A stretch of 64,000 nt of DNA from Carettochelys insculpta (Eukaryota; Chordata; Testudines; Carettochelyidae). Shown one piece after another: positions 45,228 to 57,065 of this stretch. The first letter of the stretch is position 1. Each line of letters opens with the position of its first letter. The DNA lies in contig NC_134137.1 in assembly GCF_033958435.1 (NCBI RefSeq), positions 123,726,001 to 123,790,000 on the forward strand, given 5' to 3'. The translations under genes and the position numbers were made by a program. The notes under the pieces were generated by a model. The model searched no databases. It was not told the origin of the DNA and saw only the letters and a list, made by a program, of their open reading frames with translations.

Positions 45228-46069
45228 GAGATGCTGTTCCTAAATTTTTCTCCAGACAGAGCAAATGAATGCTAGTACAAAAGATTCACAGTCCTAGATT
45301 ATACATAACTGAAGATTTCCCAAGTCCTAGCCACAGCCAGCTAAGTTGCTATTCACCTTCTCTGTAAAACTGACTCCAAACATAGAAACTCCTAATGAAA
45401 ATCTAGAGAAATAAACTCCTTCATTTAGAAAGGAAAAAAAAAGAAGAAAAGCATTAATTGAACCCAATTTCCACAGATTTATAAGCACATGTGTATCACA
45501 GGGATTAGTGAGAAATTTAATTGTGAAAAATGTATTGCCTCTGAGTACATTGTCATACCCCATATCTTTGATTGTTCTGATTTTGTTCTGTCTCTTCAAG
45601 CTGATGTCATGTAACTAATTCCTAGGCTAAATCAAAGAAAGGGAGCTCAAGTATGTAGTCCATTAATATTAAAAGTGACTTTCATAGTGGAACAAACTCA
45701 AAATTATTTTAATACAGAAAGTAATTTACTTTGTCAGTAACTTTTCATAAGGTTTTGGTATTATTTCAGCTGTGATTTTTAAATGAGTTCTCTGCACTCT
45801 GCTTCACTTTCCTCTCATTTCTCCAGTGAAATCTGAACTCTGTGTTAATGACGTCACATTTGGCCTTGCTGGTCATATAACTGTGGGTCACATTCTGCTC
45901 TCTGCAAGGACCTGCCTATACCAAGAGCTTATTTCTGAGGGCTGCCCACCACAAAACCTGGGTTTGGTGATAATGACCTGCAGAAGAACCCTGTCCCACT
46001 CTTCAGAATAGAGACCAGTGGCAGGAACAACTGCCAGAGGTTCAGTGTTTATTTTGGATCTCTTGTAAA
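45228..46069. other. non-coding stretch
   Basis: No gene recognised. An A-rich run lies near 45432-45450. Confidence 0.5.
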
Positions 46070-46071
46070 TA

Positions 46072-46392
46072 CAGGTTGAACCTCTGTAATCCAGAACTCT
46101 CTCATCCAGCAACATCCATGACCTGGCATGACTTTAGTTAGCTGGGTGACCACTTACAATGGGAATAGCTAAGTTTCCTGTGATCCCATAATGTTTGTTC
46201 ACAGCCACCTGTCCTGGCTCTCACAGTTCTGTGCTGTTATTTAGCTGTTATTTACCCCTAAATGTCTACTAAGAGCCCAATAAGCAGTAAAAGTGTTGGT
46301 AATGTGCTAGACAATATTGACCTCCCGTGGTCTGGCAAATTCCCTTATCTGGAACAGTTCTGGAGGGTGCCAGAGGAAAGAGGTTCATCATG
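46072..46392 (+). mobile_element. Tigger/mariner-like non-autonomous element, copy 2
   Basis: It begins CAGGTTGAACCTCTGTAATC right after TA (46070-46071) and ends AGAGGTTCATCATG before TA (46393-46394). The length is 321 bp, against 325 bp for the collinear copy at 10436-10760. The left end is better preserved here, and the right end is better preserved in copy 1. Confidence 0.75.
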
Positions 46393-46394
46393 TA

Positions 46395-48954
46395 GTTTGA
46401 GCTGCGTACTTTTATTGCAGCACTAAATAGGGTCCTGGCATTGCCTTAGCAATGGCTTTGTTCACCTCTGTAATGTGGTAATTGTTGGAAAGGATTGCCC
46501 TCCTCTGTCTTTCTGCAGAGGACAAGGCTATCTGGGCCCTCAGCATGGCTCTGTATGACTGTAATGCTGATGTATGTGACCATAGGAGTGTGCATCCAAA
46601 AACAAATAGTCCTGTCTTTATACCAGCATTTAAAGTGACATCTGATCAAGATGACCACAGGCCACCCAGTCAGGTCAGTCCTACTATAATGCAATGTGGA
46701 ATGGCATTTGGAAGACTGGCAAGCTATTGCAAAGGAGATGCACGTGCCAAGCATGTTAGCTCTCAGTAACTCAATCTGCAATTAATTTAATCCAATTTCA
46801 AAACAGATTATGGAATTTGTATTAACCAACCACATAGCACTCTGTTGTCTGGATATGGACCATTTTAACGAGAACAAATGAAAGTTAGTGGAAAATAACT
46901 TCCCCCACTCCATGGAGACAAAGCCTAAGTTTGGAAGCAGAATGGAATATGAAGACGTTTTTGCTCGACTACTTGGCTATATGCTCAGGAAACTAGAATT
47001 CCCTCTTTGGCTACACAGAACTGAAATCTCCTGAAACTTCTATTGATTTTAATGTGAAATTATTTAGAGCAGCACAAAAATGTGCATCTGGGCCTAGTAG
47101 CGAAGGAATTTATTTTGCTTTTAATCAAATGGGTTGTTTCTATAATAAACACACACCCAATTTTATTCTTTCTAGGACAGTAAGGATCCCAAACAAGGAT
47201 TAGTGCTTGTACTGTCTCTGTCAAGGTGTGCCAGGCATTCACTCTCCCCTCTTTGGAGACCTTGTATCTTGCCACCCTCTAAAAGTCAACAGCTGAAGGC
47301 GAGGGGTTGCCTGGAGAGGCCTCTCATGATCAGCTGCATGCAGAATGAGTGAGAACTGATCCTCTGGGACAAAAAAGGGCCAGGAGCAGGCAGAGGCCAA
47401 TCAGAGCCCAGCAGGCCAGATGAAAAGGGAGGAGTGCTGCTTCTCTTGCATAAATCCAGGATAGGGAAAGACAACCCCTGTCCTAACTCAAGTAACCTGA
47501 CCCAGTCAACCTGACAACATGGGTCTAGGATCTCTATGAAAGAGGTGCATTTAGGCTATACGCTTAAATTCATTTCAAAATAGCCAGCTAGGCATTAGTT
47601 TTCCATTAACCCCAGCAGGGGAGTGGAGGGAGAGCTGACCAGGCTGGAATGCTGGGCCATGGAGGCAACAGACCATTGTGGAAGCAGGATGCAGCTGGGC
47701 ACTAAAGAGGAAGAGTCCTTACATCCCAGCACAAGAAGGGGAGTGCACACTGTAATGCTCCTTCACTATTTGGTGTCAGTGTTGCACTACACACGTCCCT
47801 TCCAGATACTTGCTTGTGTGTTCTTTGCACTGTGAGCTCTAAGGTGTTCCAAGCACTAGGCTCCACAGATTCTAGTCTTTGGTGGGTCCTTGCTAATCGT
47901 GCTCTGTTCTCACACTTGCTTCTGGCAAAGAATAGGATTCATTAGGCAGGCTTGCAGGGAGGAAAAGGTACAAATACTCCAGCCACAAGACTTACAAAGC
48001 TGCTGTAAAAGATAATTACTTGTTACTCAGGCCCTGGGCATAGTCCATTAGAAAGGTATATGCAGGATTACCAACCTCAAGAATTAAAAGTCACGAGTCC
48101 CCATAAATCACAACTGGCTTAAAAATCATGAGAGGCTTTTTATCAAATAATGTTACGTTTTTTTAATTGGCCTTTTAGTTTCTGTGGCTTTAGGGCTCCA
48201 GGATTACAATCTCTTCTCCAGGCCCAGGAGGACCAGAAAGACTACTTCAAAATAAAAATAGAGAATTCAAGCTGGGTTTCCTGTGATTCTAGCACGTCAT
48301 TAAACTCACAGTCCTGGGACTTGGCCTCACAGCCTAAGGGTAAATACGCCCCATAGGTACATACTGTGCCTAGTACCTGGATTGTCTCTGTACTCCAGCC
48401 TCTGCGACCAATTAGCCTGTGCTGCTCAAGTGTCAGAGCTGAGTACTGTTCATCTTTGTGGCTACTTTGGGGGCCATCCAGCCACAGTGGTGGATTCTTG
48501 CCCACAGACAGGGTGCTGCTGGCACCCTCTTTGCAATGACTGACTTCCCTGCCCTGCTTCCACTTCCTCCCCCAGTTCCAGCTCTCAGGCTGCCACCTCT
48601 GCTTTGCTGCTGGCCACCCTCTGGCTCACTCTCTAAGCCTGCTGCCTGGCCCCTTCTACTTATTATTACTATCCCTGGATTCTTACACCTCTCAAATCTC
48701 TCTGCTGACTAGAGGCTGAATGGGGTCATTGCCTTTTCTAGAACGACCAGTCCCTTTCCTACAGCTGATCTTGGGGGAGGGGCAATACCCAGTAACACAT
48801 CAGCAGGCTTATTACAGTAATTGTGTAGGCAGCACAATGGGGATATTATCTTCCTTTACCGGGGCAGCTGCTTTCCCTAAGGAGACTGAATAAGCAAAAC
48901 TGCCCTCTTATGGTGCAATTGTAACCTACTGTTTTGGTTCGCTATGCCTTAAAT
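46395..48954. other. non-coding stretch, about 2.6 kb
   Basis: No exon recognised. Around 47380-47460, GGCCAATCAGAGCCCAGCAG followed by TTGCATAAATCC is reminiscent of an LTR promoter, but without a second LTR or borders I do not call it. Confidence 0.45.
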
Positions 48955-49076
48955 TTTGGGTCTGTTCTGGCATGGCTATGGCCTGAAGAAGTGGGTCTGT
49001 CCCACGAAAGCTCACCTAGTAAATTGTTTTGTTAGTCTTCAAAGTGCTACTTGACTGCTTTTTTGTTTTTAACAGG
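48955..49076 (+). mobile_element. Penelope-type 3' module, single copy
   Basis: CCTGAAGAAGTGGGTCTGTC, then CCCACGAAAGCTCACC, then TTGTTAGTCTTCAAAGTGCT and TTGACTGCTTTTTTG. The best-preserved copy of the module in the window. No coding part. Confidence 0.75.
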
Positions 49077-50542
49077 CTTAATGCAGGTCAGCTCCTTGGT
49101 GCACAACAAAAGGTTAAATATAAATATTTGGTAAGGCTTGCATGTGCCTGTTAAGTGTTGCAGGGTATGCACTGGGGTTTGTGCCCAGGTGTCATGCTCA
49201 GCAGCAGTGGCTGAGGAGAGGCCTCACAAATGCTGAGCTTGGCCAAAATAGGACCTGAGCTTCTGTTTGGAGCAGTTAGTGGTAAGAATGTGGACCAACG
49301 GATAGCACTCTCCAAAGCTCTTAAGTGGCTTTCAGTGAGACACAGGCCTTCAAAGGAAGTAACTTAGGCTCCTAAATCACGCCCTTTTGAAAACTGAATC
49401 CTCAGGTAAATATAGCAATTTAAAAAAAAAAAGCAATTGCCGAAAACAACCATTTTTTCTGTTTTTCGATTGCAATTTGAATACCTACAATGAGAGGTGG
49501 GCAGTAACTGAAATATATGACATGATCTATTTGTAACATACTTTGGAGCCACCAGATAGACTATTTACAATAGTATCAACAAGTTCTATTTAATGTTTCA
49601 CGAAAAGATTACCATTAGCTATTGTGGTTGACTGCTGAGCATATAGGCATATTGACTAGCATTATTTCTCTCACTAAATCCTTTTTGAGGGCACAACAGC
49701 TGCCTACAGCACAACCCCAACTTCCTCCAACACCCCCCTGCACACACACACAATTTATTAGTGGTATAAAAACATTACAGTGTTAGATAACTTATAAGTT
49801 CAAAATGAGTCCTTGGAAATAATTCTATAGAGGACTAAGGAGTCTAGCTGCTGAAAGAGAAAGGGAAGACATGACTCTTTCTGAGGTGTGGACGAACTTC
49901 AGACACCATACAGAGTACTTTGAGGGCCCACTAAAATATACAGATGAAGAAGAAAAATTATATCTGTTTATCTGATTGGATGGAAAAGGTAGATTTATAT
50001 ACTGCTTTCTAGATGCCAACTGAAAATCTGAGTGTATTACTCCTGGTTTGGGTAAAGCTGTAAGTTCCCTATGCAGCTGTGTGCACTTGTATGACTAAGT
50101 ATGACCTCCATCACAGCCTTCTTGGTTACTCTCTGTCCCTTTGCTCCAGCTGCTCTCTCCTGCCACAGCAGTGGGGCTCCTTTCTCACTGCCCCTCCCCC
50201 CACCCCCATGTGCTCTTCAGCCAGCAGCTGGCTGCTAGCGAGGGTTCTTTCCTGCCAGACTGGGAGCAGAGAGGAGCCATCAGCCTCTGCTACTCCACTC
50301 CAGCCCCAGGCAAACTCCCAAGTCCAGGTAGAATCTGTCTGGGGAGTGGAGAGGAATCCCTGAGCCTCAAGCCCCCTGGGCAACAGCTGTGTGGACAGGG
50401 CAAGGGTGGGGAAAGGAAAACCCCAGGGCCCCAGCACAAGCCACAAAGGGAAGGGGCACAAGCAGGGAAGGGAAGCCCCGAGTTACAGGAGAAACCACAG
50501 CACGGAGGTGAGGGGGGGATCATTTGCTTAAGTCCTCATAAA
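49077..50542. other. non-coding stretch
   Basis: An A-run lies near 49421-49432 and a short CA tract near 49740-49752. No gene recognised. The 100-137-codon overlapping frames at 50079-50554 have no domain. Confidence 0.5.
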
Positions 50543-50979
50543 GGCTACATCTAGACTACAGAGATCTGTTGAAAGAAGCCCTTCCAGAAGATCTCTTCCA
50601 AAAGAACCTTTTTCAAAAGCATGCATCCACATGCACAAAAGCAGATCAAAAGAGTGATCAGCTCTTTCCAAAGAGAGCATCCGCACAGCCCCCGCTCTTT
50701 TGAAAGAACAGGTGGGTCAAAAATAATCAGGTGCCATGAGGACTGCTCTTCCAAAAAAAAGGGTCCACGAGCATCTACACACATTTTCTTTCAAAAGAAG
50801 CTTTCAAAAGAAGGTGCTGTTCCTGAAACAGAAGTGGAAGAATGCTTTCAAAAGGAGACCCACCTTCTTTTGATTTAATTTTGAAAGAACACTTTTTGTG
50901 TGTAGACGCTCCATGGGAAAATTCAAAACAGCTCCTTTCAAAAAACATTTTGAAAGAATTTGCTAGTGTAAACACGGCC
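50543..50979. mobile_element. MITE, second copy of the 27168 element
   Basis: The left end GGCTACATCTAGACTACAG and the inverted right end GGCCGTGTTTACACTAGC enclose 437 bp. It is collinear with 27168-27607, including GAAGATCTCTTCCAAAAGAA, GAGTGATC(A/T)GCTCTTTC and GTGCCATGAGGACTGCTCTT. Here it stands alone, which confirms the ends inferred for the nested copy. Confidence 0.75.
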
Positions 50980-51419
50980 CAAGTGTAAGGATGGCCCTGA
51001 GGATGTCCATCCATGAGACAGTTCCATTACAATGGTACATTATACTGGAACTCACTTTGCAGAACTCTGTGAATCTTAGCAAATCCATAGGGTGTATGAG
51101 AAACCACAGCATAATACCGATGAAGATTTAGTGAAAGTTATCATCATTTTCTAAGCATGGAAGTAGCACCAGTTTCCACTGGTGTGTCCCAACTGGACTA
51201 AATATTGGTAGAAGGTACTATGAGGGAGAAAAATTGCCCTAAGTTCTAGTTGCATATTGGTGCACAAATAAGGGCAAAATTCACAAATGTATATGAGCAG
51301 CTCTCAAAATTCTCACCTGTTTCCACTCCTCCCCAACAGAGATTAGCTATGAGGTGACTGTTGACTGTATAAATTGGCCATGTAAGCAAACTGCGTGTGC
51401 AAAAATCTCTGGACAATAC

Positions 51420-51860
51420 CCTTAACTAAAGGTGTAATGGGGTTTAGGGGTCCCCAAGCACTGCACTCCATCCACAGCCAGAAGTGACTCTCACTCAGCA
51501 GGTAGAACAGGAAGTGTATTAGTCGACAGAGACACAGTGCAGTGCAAAGGTGTCAGTACAGCAGGCAGAGACAGTCATTCCAGTCCATCTTGGGGACAGG
51601 AGGCCTGTGGGGTGTCCCATTTAGGGACTAGCCCCTGTTTCCTCTCTCTCCTCAGCACAGGCCAGCTGCCTTCCAACTCTTCTCCCAACTTCTAACTGCC
51701 ACCTCTGATTCAAACCAGCTGGGCTCCTCCCTGCTCTTTGTTTAGGGACAGAGGTGTTACCCGCCAGCTTAGGTTACAGAAAACAGGGGGTCATCCCTAG
51801 CAGGTGTGAGCTGCTCAGCCTGTCACTCACACACATCCTCCCCCAGCTACATCAGAAAAG
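51420..51860 (-). mobile_element. LTR-like repeat, weak call
   Basis: The words GGGGTTTAGGGGTCCCCAAG, then GACTCTCACTCAGCAGGTAG, then GTGTATTAGTCGACAG resemble a turtle LTR I remember in reverse orientation. No paired LTR, coding region or target duplication was found. The flank 50980-51419 is featureless. Confidence 0.35.
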
Positions 51861-52084
51861 GTTAAACAAAAGACCTCTGAAGACGTAAATAGTTCTTAGT
51901 GCCAACCATGGAACAGCATGGCTCAAATCTGTGTTATGCTCCAGAAAATTAAGAAAAACACAAGGGAACTGCCCAGACTAAAGCAGGTTCGTTACTTTCT
52001 TCCAGGTTGGGATATCCAAGCCACTGATTGAAAAATTGGCAGAAAGTTGTGTGTTCACTACTGTATGTTAAACTAGAAAAGATT

Positions 52085-52330
52085 CATGGCTTCTTAATCC
52101 AGAAGTAACCACTGTGATACTCTAGTCTGCCCTCCTATTTAACACAGGCCATAGAACTTCCCTAAGGTAATTCCTAGAGCATATCCTTTAGTAAACCATC
52201 CACTCTGGATTTAAAAATGGTCAGTGATGGAGATTTCAGCATCACCCAAGGTGAATTGTGCCAGTGGTTAATTATTCTCACCATTTAAGAAAATACACCT
52301 AATTTCCAGTTGGATATTGGAGATGGTGAT
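52085..52330 (-). mobile_element. CR1-type LINE 3' end, minus strand
   Basis: Read on the minus strand: ATCCAACTGGAAATTAGGTG, then TTAACCACTGGCACAATTC, then GATTTACTAAAGGATATGC, then TAGGAATTACC, and GGAGGGCAGACTAGAGTAT. It is the same family as the plus-strand copy at 62240-62478 and is more diverged. Confidence 0.7.
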
Positions 52331-53399
52331 ATCTTACCAGATTTATACCATACCTTGCAGAAGCACTCTTGTAGGATCCTTTGAAGAGCAAGCTTCAGTG
52401 GGATACTGGCAAGAATCCACCTTCATTAAAATAGAGCAACTAATTGTCAGCACATGGACAGTGGCATGCATGATATAAATAAATACAAAATGCAAATGGC
52501 TGCATTTAGGCAATGACTTGTGACTCTATTAGTGTTTGTAGAGCAGTGGGTAGTTTATGCATTCAGGTCTTCCAGCACTACAGTAAATACCCATAAACAG
52601 ATGGAAAAAAGTGATGTATGCAATTAGGTTCAGCTAGGAAGGCATCCATCAATATGTGCATGGGCAAAAAGAGACTGAAAGCTGATCGTATGTTACTCAG
52701 CCTCATTATGGTTTTAGCACCATCTGAAAGTGAATCTATAAATGTTTGTTATGAAGTTCATATTTGAATAGGTGGCTTGAAGTTAAATACCAGTGTCCTG
52801 AAATATCTACAGCAAATCTGAAGCCCATATTAGGGTAAAACCTCATGCCCTCTTGTGAAAAACAGAGTATATGGACCTTTTTTCCCAATGGGGGAAAAAT
52901 TGTGTCATGAAGGTGATATTGATAAAGAAGTCAATGTCCTTTCACATACTGCTGCCTCCAGTGCATTGGAAACTGCTTTGCAGAAGTTTACACAAAGTAG
53001 AAAGTGCAATCTGTATATCACGACTCCTGATGAGGTTCAATTTTATGAATTCTTTGATTTTTGTTAACTCCTCCATCGCCAAACTGTTCATAAAATAGGC
53101 TTCTACTGTAATTAATGGGATACTTTTTTCTGTGGTGGTTTTCGTTTTAAAAAGGGGTAGCTGTAACAGTCCATTCCTTGGCTGCTGAAGCCTGATTCAC
53201 CTCTTCCAGATAAACAGTTGATATTACTCATGTCAAAACACCATTTACTCCTGAGTATAAGGCAACTTTGTAACGTTTAACGGGAGCTCGATGTTCATTA
53301 GCAAATAGATTACCAAAACCATCTGGCATGTGACTGTATTTTTGTCTTATCAGCCTTCTCTTGTGACAGGATGAAGGGAAAGCCACAAGATACATGCCC
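52331..53399. other. non-coding stretch
   Basis: No gene or repeat recognised. Confidence 0.5.
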
Positions 53400-53640
53400 A
53401 AATGAGAGATGGTGACTAGCCAGCCCGCCAACAGGGGAGGGGGAGCAAAGGCAGTTGACCCCAGGCCCACTGTTTCAAAGGGGCCTGGAACTGGGAACAG
53501 TGACTGCCCAAGCTCCTTTGAAGTGCTCCAGCAGCACTCGGCTGTGAAGGAGGAGGAGGGCCTAGCACCCCGGTTCGGGCAGTGCACAGACCTAACTGCC
53601 CGTAGTCCCACCCCTTCTAGGGCACAAAGCAAGCCCCCCT
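53400..53640 (+). repeat. GC-rich dispersed repeat, copy 3
   Basis: CAACAGGGGAGGGGGAGCAA, then TGTTTCAAAGGGGCCTGGAA, then CACCCCTTCTAGGGC. Shares these words with 22440-22600 and 25020-25330. Non-coding. Confidence 0.5.
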
Positions 53641-54279
53641 CCCCCTTGATTAATGATGATGTAACAAAAGCTCAGTGCCTGGGATGGTAGTACTCTCCTT
53701 GCTACTACTCTCGGATGTTATTAGACAGTGTGTATTACACAAGCTTTCACAGGTTTCTTAGTGACAATAATGTTCTCGATGGCTTAACAGACACTCTTTT
53801 ATGCTGTGAACTGATCATCCAACTGTATGTACAGCACATGGACAACCCTAAAATTAGACTTTTAGCAACAGAGGTAACAGCCATAAAGCTGGCACTGTTT
53901 TCCACATGAAGGGCCAAATTTTTCCCTCAGTGACTCCAGGATAAATTTGCAGATAACTCTATTAACACCAAATGAGCTCTTTGAAATGTGCCAGTGAACT
54001 GAGCGCAGAACCCAGCCCTCAGTGTTCAAATGAAGCACTTCAGACACTGGATGCTCAGGTACAGCATAGCTGTGCTTGGTGCATTTGAAGAAAGTGAAAC
54101 AAGGTGCCTATGACATTCCCCAGGGTACAATCTAGAGCGATGAACAGCTGTGTCCCTTCAATTCTCCAATCCAGGGCACTTTTCACACTGCTTTGCTGAG
54201 AGAGTAACCACTCCTGGGCTGTTCACACACAGCCATTATGCGACATCTCTCCCAGCTGAATGACATGAGTTCTCTAGCC
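53641..54279. other. non-coding stretch
   Basis: No gene recognised. Confidence 0.5.
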
Positions 54280-54420
54280 CAGGGGTGAGCAAATTTTTTA
54301 CATTGGGCCCCCACTTTTTGTCCCTGCAATGAGCAGGTCCCACCCCCAACCTATCTAATGTAATCCAAACCAATGGAAATTTCAGCTACATTCATATTAA
54401 AAAAAAAACTTTCGGCGGGT
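54280..54420 (+). mobile_element. hAT left end
   Basis: CAGGGGTGAGCAAATTTTTT is the usual start of a hAT non-autonomous family (CAGGGGTGGGCAAAC type). It is followed by C-rich words. The right end was not identified, so the true length may be several hundred bp (possibly to about 54720). Confidence 0.5.
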
Positions 54421-54839
54421 TTAAGAAAATAAGGATGTTGAATGTAAAAACTTTATTAATCGTATACAAATGTGAGTACACATAGACAACAACAGTTATC
54501 GTAACATATCTCAACATTTTAATGAGATGAATGAGACTGAGACCTAGCAGTCAATCACTACCCGCCTTACAAAATTTCACACCCCTCTAAGGGGTCTGCT
54601 CTAATATTCATTCCTGGATTATATTGTAAAATGACACTAATAAATTCTCACTCCCAAACTTGTCCCCAGAAATTTGCATCTTGCACTTCCCAGCTCTTTC
54701 CTCCTGTTCAGTTCAAGCTCACAGAAAGTCCATTGTTTAATTAACAGAAATTGAAATGGACAAACCCTGTTATTTCAAATGGAGTTTCATAAACACTTCA
54801 GTGCAAACACATCCTGATTTAGATATAATAAATTAACCT

Positions 54840-55985
54840 CAGTAAGATAGACTTCTAGTGATGACAAGTACAGAGGTATAAAATTCAAAATTGGTTACAA
54901 TGAAATAAAAGGTAAAATGCAAAGTAATATCTATCTTAACAAGCTAAGTGAGCTTGAAAACAAAGTGTTTTCTTACCACAGGCTCACAGCAGTCTGGCTG
55001 GATATTTCAGCCAGGTTCCCTCCCGCTGTTTGAGGAGGCTGCTTTTGTCTTTCACATGTTGGTGCCATGAGTAGAGATGAGGGGAGAGATGATGCTTTGC
55101 ATCCTTGGTTAGAATCATAGAATCATAGAACACTAGAATAGGAAGGGACCTCAAGAGGTTATCGAATCCAGTTCCCTGCCCTCTTGACAGCACCAAACAC
55201 CATCTAGGTCATCCCCAATAGGTGTCTGTCTAACCTGGTCTTAAATATCTCCAGCCATGGAGATTCCACAGCCTCCCTAGGTAACTTATTCCAGTGTTTA
55301 ACCACCCTGACAATCAGGAAGTTTTTCCTAATGTCTAATAATCAAAACCTGCTTTGCTGAAGTTTAAGCCCTTTGCTCCTTGTCCTATCCTCAGAGTCCA
55401 AGGAGAACAATTTTTCTCCCTCCTCCTTGTAACCCTCTTTGAGGTACTTGAAAACCTCTATCCCGTCCCCTCTAAGTCTTCTTTTTTCTAAACTAAACAA
55501 GCTCAGTTCTTTCAGTCTTCCCTCATAGCTCATGTTCTCTAGACCTTTAATCATTCTTGTTGCTCTTCTCTGGACCTCCCTGTTTTTATAGTATTTCTGT
55601 TCTTTGAGAACTATCTCCAGCTGGGGGTTTGAGCAACAGCTTTGTCAAGCTGTACATGTCTCTCACACCCTTCTTCCTACCTAAAAGGTCACTTAACCTG
55701 GTAATAATCCAATGGATTATGTTGATATCAACTAGCCTTTTTTCCCTGAGGAACCGGTTGGGACTGCTTTTCTGAATTGGTCTCACTAATTTCATATAGT
55801 CAAGTCTTATAATTTTACCTGCAGTTTTCCTACACCCCTTTTTACTGAGACCATAATTTTCAATAGATTCTGAGCTTTAAATGACACCTCACAAAGCATA
55901 CTTTGTACAAAATTTCCCACAACCTTGTAAAAGAGATGAACATACAGATACAATCTGGCAGTGATTTAAAATGTCCTTTGTACTC
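54840..55985. mobile_element. LTR-like relic split by a CR1
   Basis: The right part (55868-55960) shares CATACTTTGTACAAA and neighbouring words with 31432-31505. The left part (54840-55111) is AT-rich and may be its continuation, with the CR1 at 55112-55590 between them. No retroviral genes are present. A low-confidence composite. Confidence 0.35.
55112..55590 (-). mobile_element. CR1 LINE 3' end, minus strand
   Basis: It starts with the reversed CR1 tail GAATCATAGAATCATAGAA (tandem 8-bp ATTCTATG units on the element strand). Upstream on the minus strand lies the ORF2 C-terminus: MIKGLENMSYEGRLKELSLF, SLEKRRLRGDGIEVFKYL and EEGEKLFSLDSEDRTRS (55554 down to 55342). These are classic CR1 motifs, nearly intact over 70 codons before the frame breaks. 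5'-truncated and inactive. Confidence 0.92.
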
Positions 55986-56517
55986 TCCCAAGTCTGGGCA
56001 TGGCCATCACAGTTCTTTTAGCCCATGGCACAAGTCAGTAACCTTTTGAGACATGGCTGCTCAAAACTGTTCCCTATTATTGCTCGTCAGGGACAATATG
56101 TCGGCAGGATTCATCAAGAGAGCGGCATTTTCCAACCCTACCACCTCTTACTTCACAAAACCCATCGTGAGGGAATGAAAGAAAGGCCTGGCAGTGCAGG
56201 GGCTAAACAAGGCCTGTTTTCCCAATTAGCCCTGCCCTGTTGCACCTGCAACCAGTGTCAGGCCTGGAGGGAAAATAGAATGAGAAAACCTGGCTCAATC
56301 AGGAGCTGGTACTGCTGCCCACAGGACCTGATCCAGAGCTGCCCACCAGATCAGCTGCAGGAGGAAGCAAGACCCTCCTTCAGGTGCCAAAGGGGAGAAC
56401 CTGAAAGGAAGTGGACTCTTGGGGCCACACCTCAAACTGAAGAAACAGACTTTTGTAAGTGACCAGTAGTCTTACTCCCCAGGCCCTCAGCTAACATTGG
56501 GACATAACCATTAGGTC
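55986..56517. other. non-coding stretch
   Basis: No gene recognised. The 145-codon plus-strand frame here has no domain features. Confidence 0.45.
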
Positions 56518-57065
56518 AATTTGTTGCATATGCAATGACTCCACTCCTCAATTAATGGGCCTCTCACTTTCAGCAGTCAAGGGTTCTATTTAAACCCACC
56601 TATGAAGGAAAAGGAAATGGGGTTGAGCTGCTAATGATTGAAGTGGGATGAGAGGGGTTAAAGGAGCTTAGCCCCTGTGTAACATGAGACTTCTATATTA
56701 CTGATGAAATAAAATTCCTTTTTTCATTTTCAATAATACTGTTTCCCTTACATCTCAATCAAGCAACAGCCACCCTGAGTTAAGCTTCACAGGAATTCAT
56801 TCTGCTATACAGCCACCGGTTTCCTTGGACTGATTACCCAACAAGTGTTATCCACTCTAGCAAAACTTTTTTAAAAATATTATTAGAAATAGGTTCTAAT
56901 ATTTTTTAACAAGCCAGGTTTCTTTATGTTTCAGCAGTTCCTGGAACCTTCCATTTAATCAATATGAATCCTCACTGCCTGAGCTATTAAACTATTCTCA
57001 ACAATAAAGCCACTTATAAAGCCATGCTCTGAAAGTCAAAGTCATATTTTCTGCAGCTAAGTTGA
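56518..57065 (+). repeat. arm 1 of a 548-bp inverted duplication
   Basis: Pairs as reverse complement with 60249-61091. Matching blocks include GCATATGCAATGACT, CAAGGGTTCTATTTAAACCC, AAAGGAGCTTAGCCCC, TCAAGCAACAGCCACCCTGA, GAATTCATTCTGCTATACAG, CCTGGAACCTTCCATTTAAT and GAAAGTCAAAGTCATATTTT. The arm is AT-rich and non-coding. No transposon termini or target duplications are seen at its outer edge. Confidence 0.85.

Noticed and set aside
47380..47465. LTR-like promoter (GGCCAATCAGAGCC then GCATAAATCC)
   Set aside because: CCAAT and TATA-like words alone are weak. No borders, partner LTR or coding sequence were found.
56025..56462. 145-codon plus-strand open frame with several Cys residues
   Set aside because: The Cys spacing does not match a zinc finger or other domain I know. 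It is likely a chance frame in a mildly GC-rich stretch.
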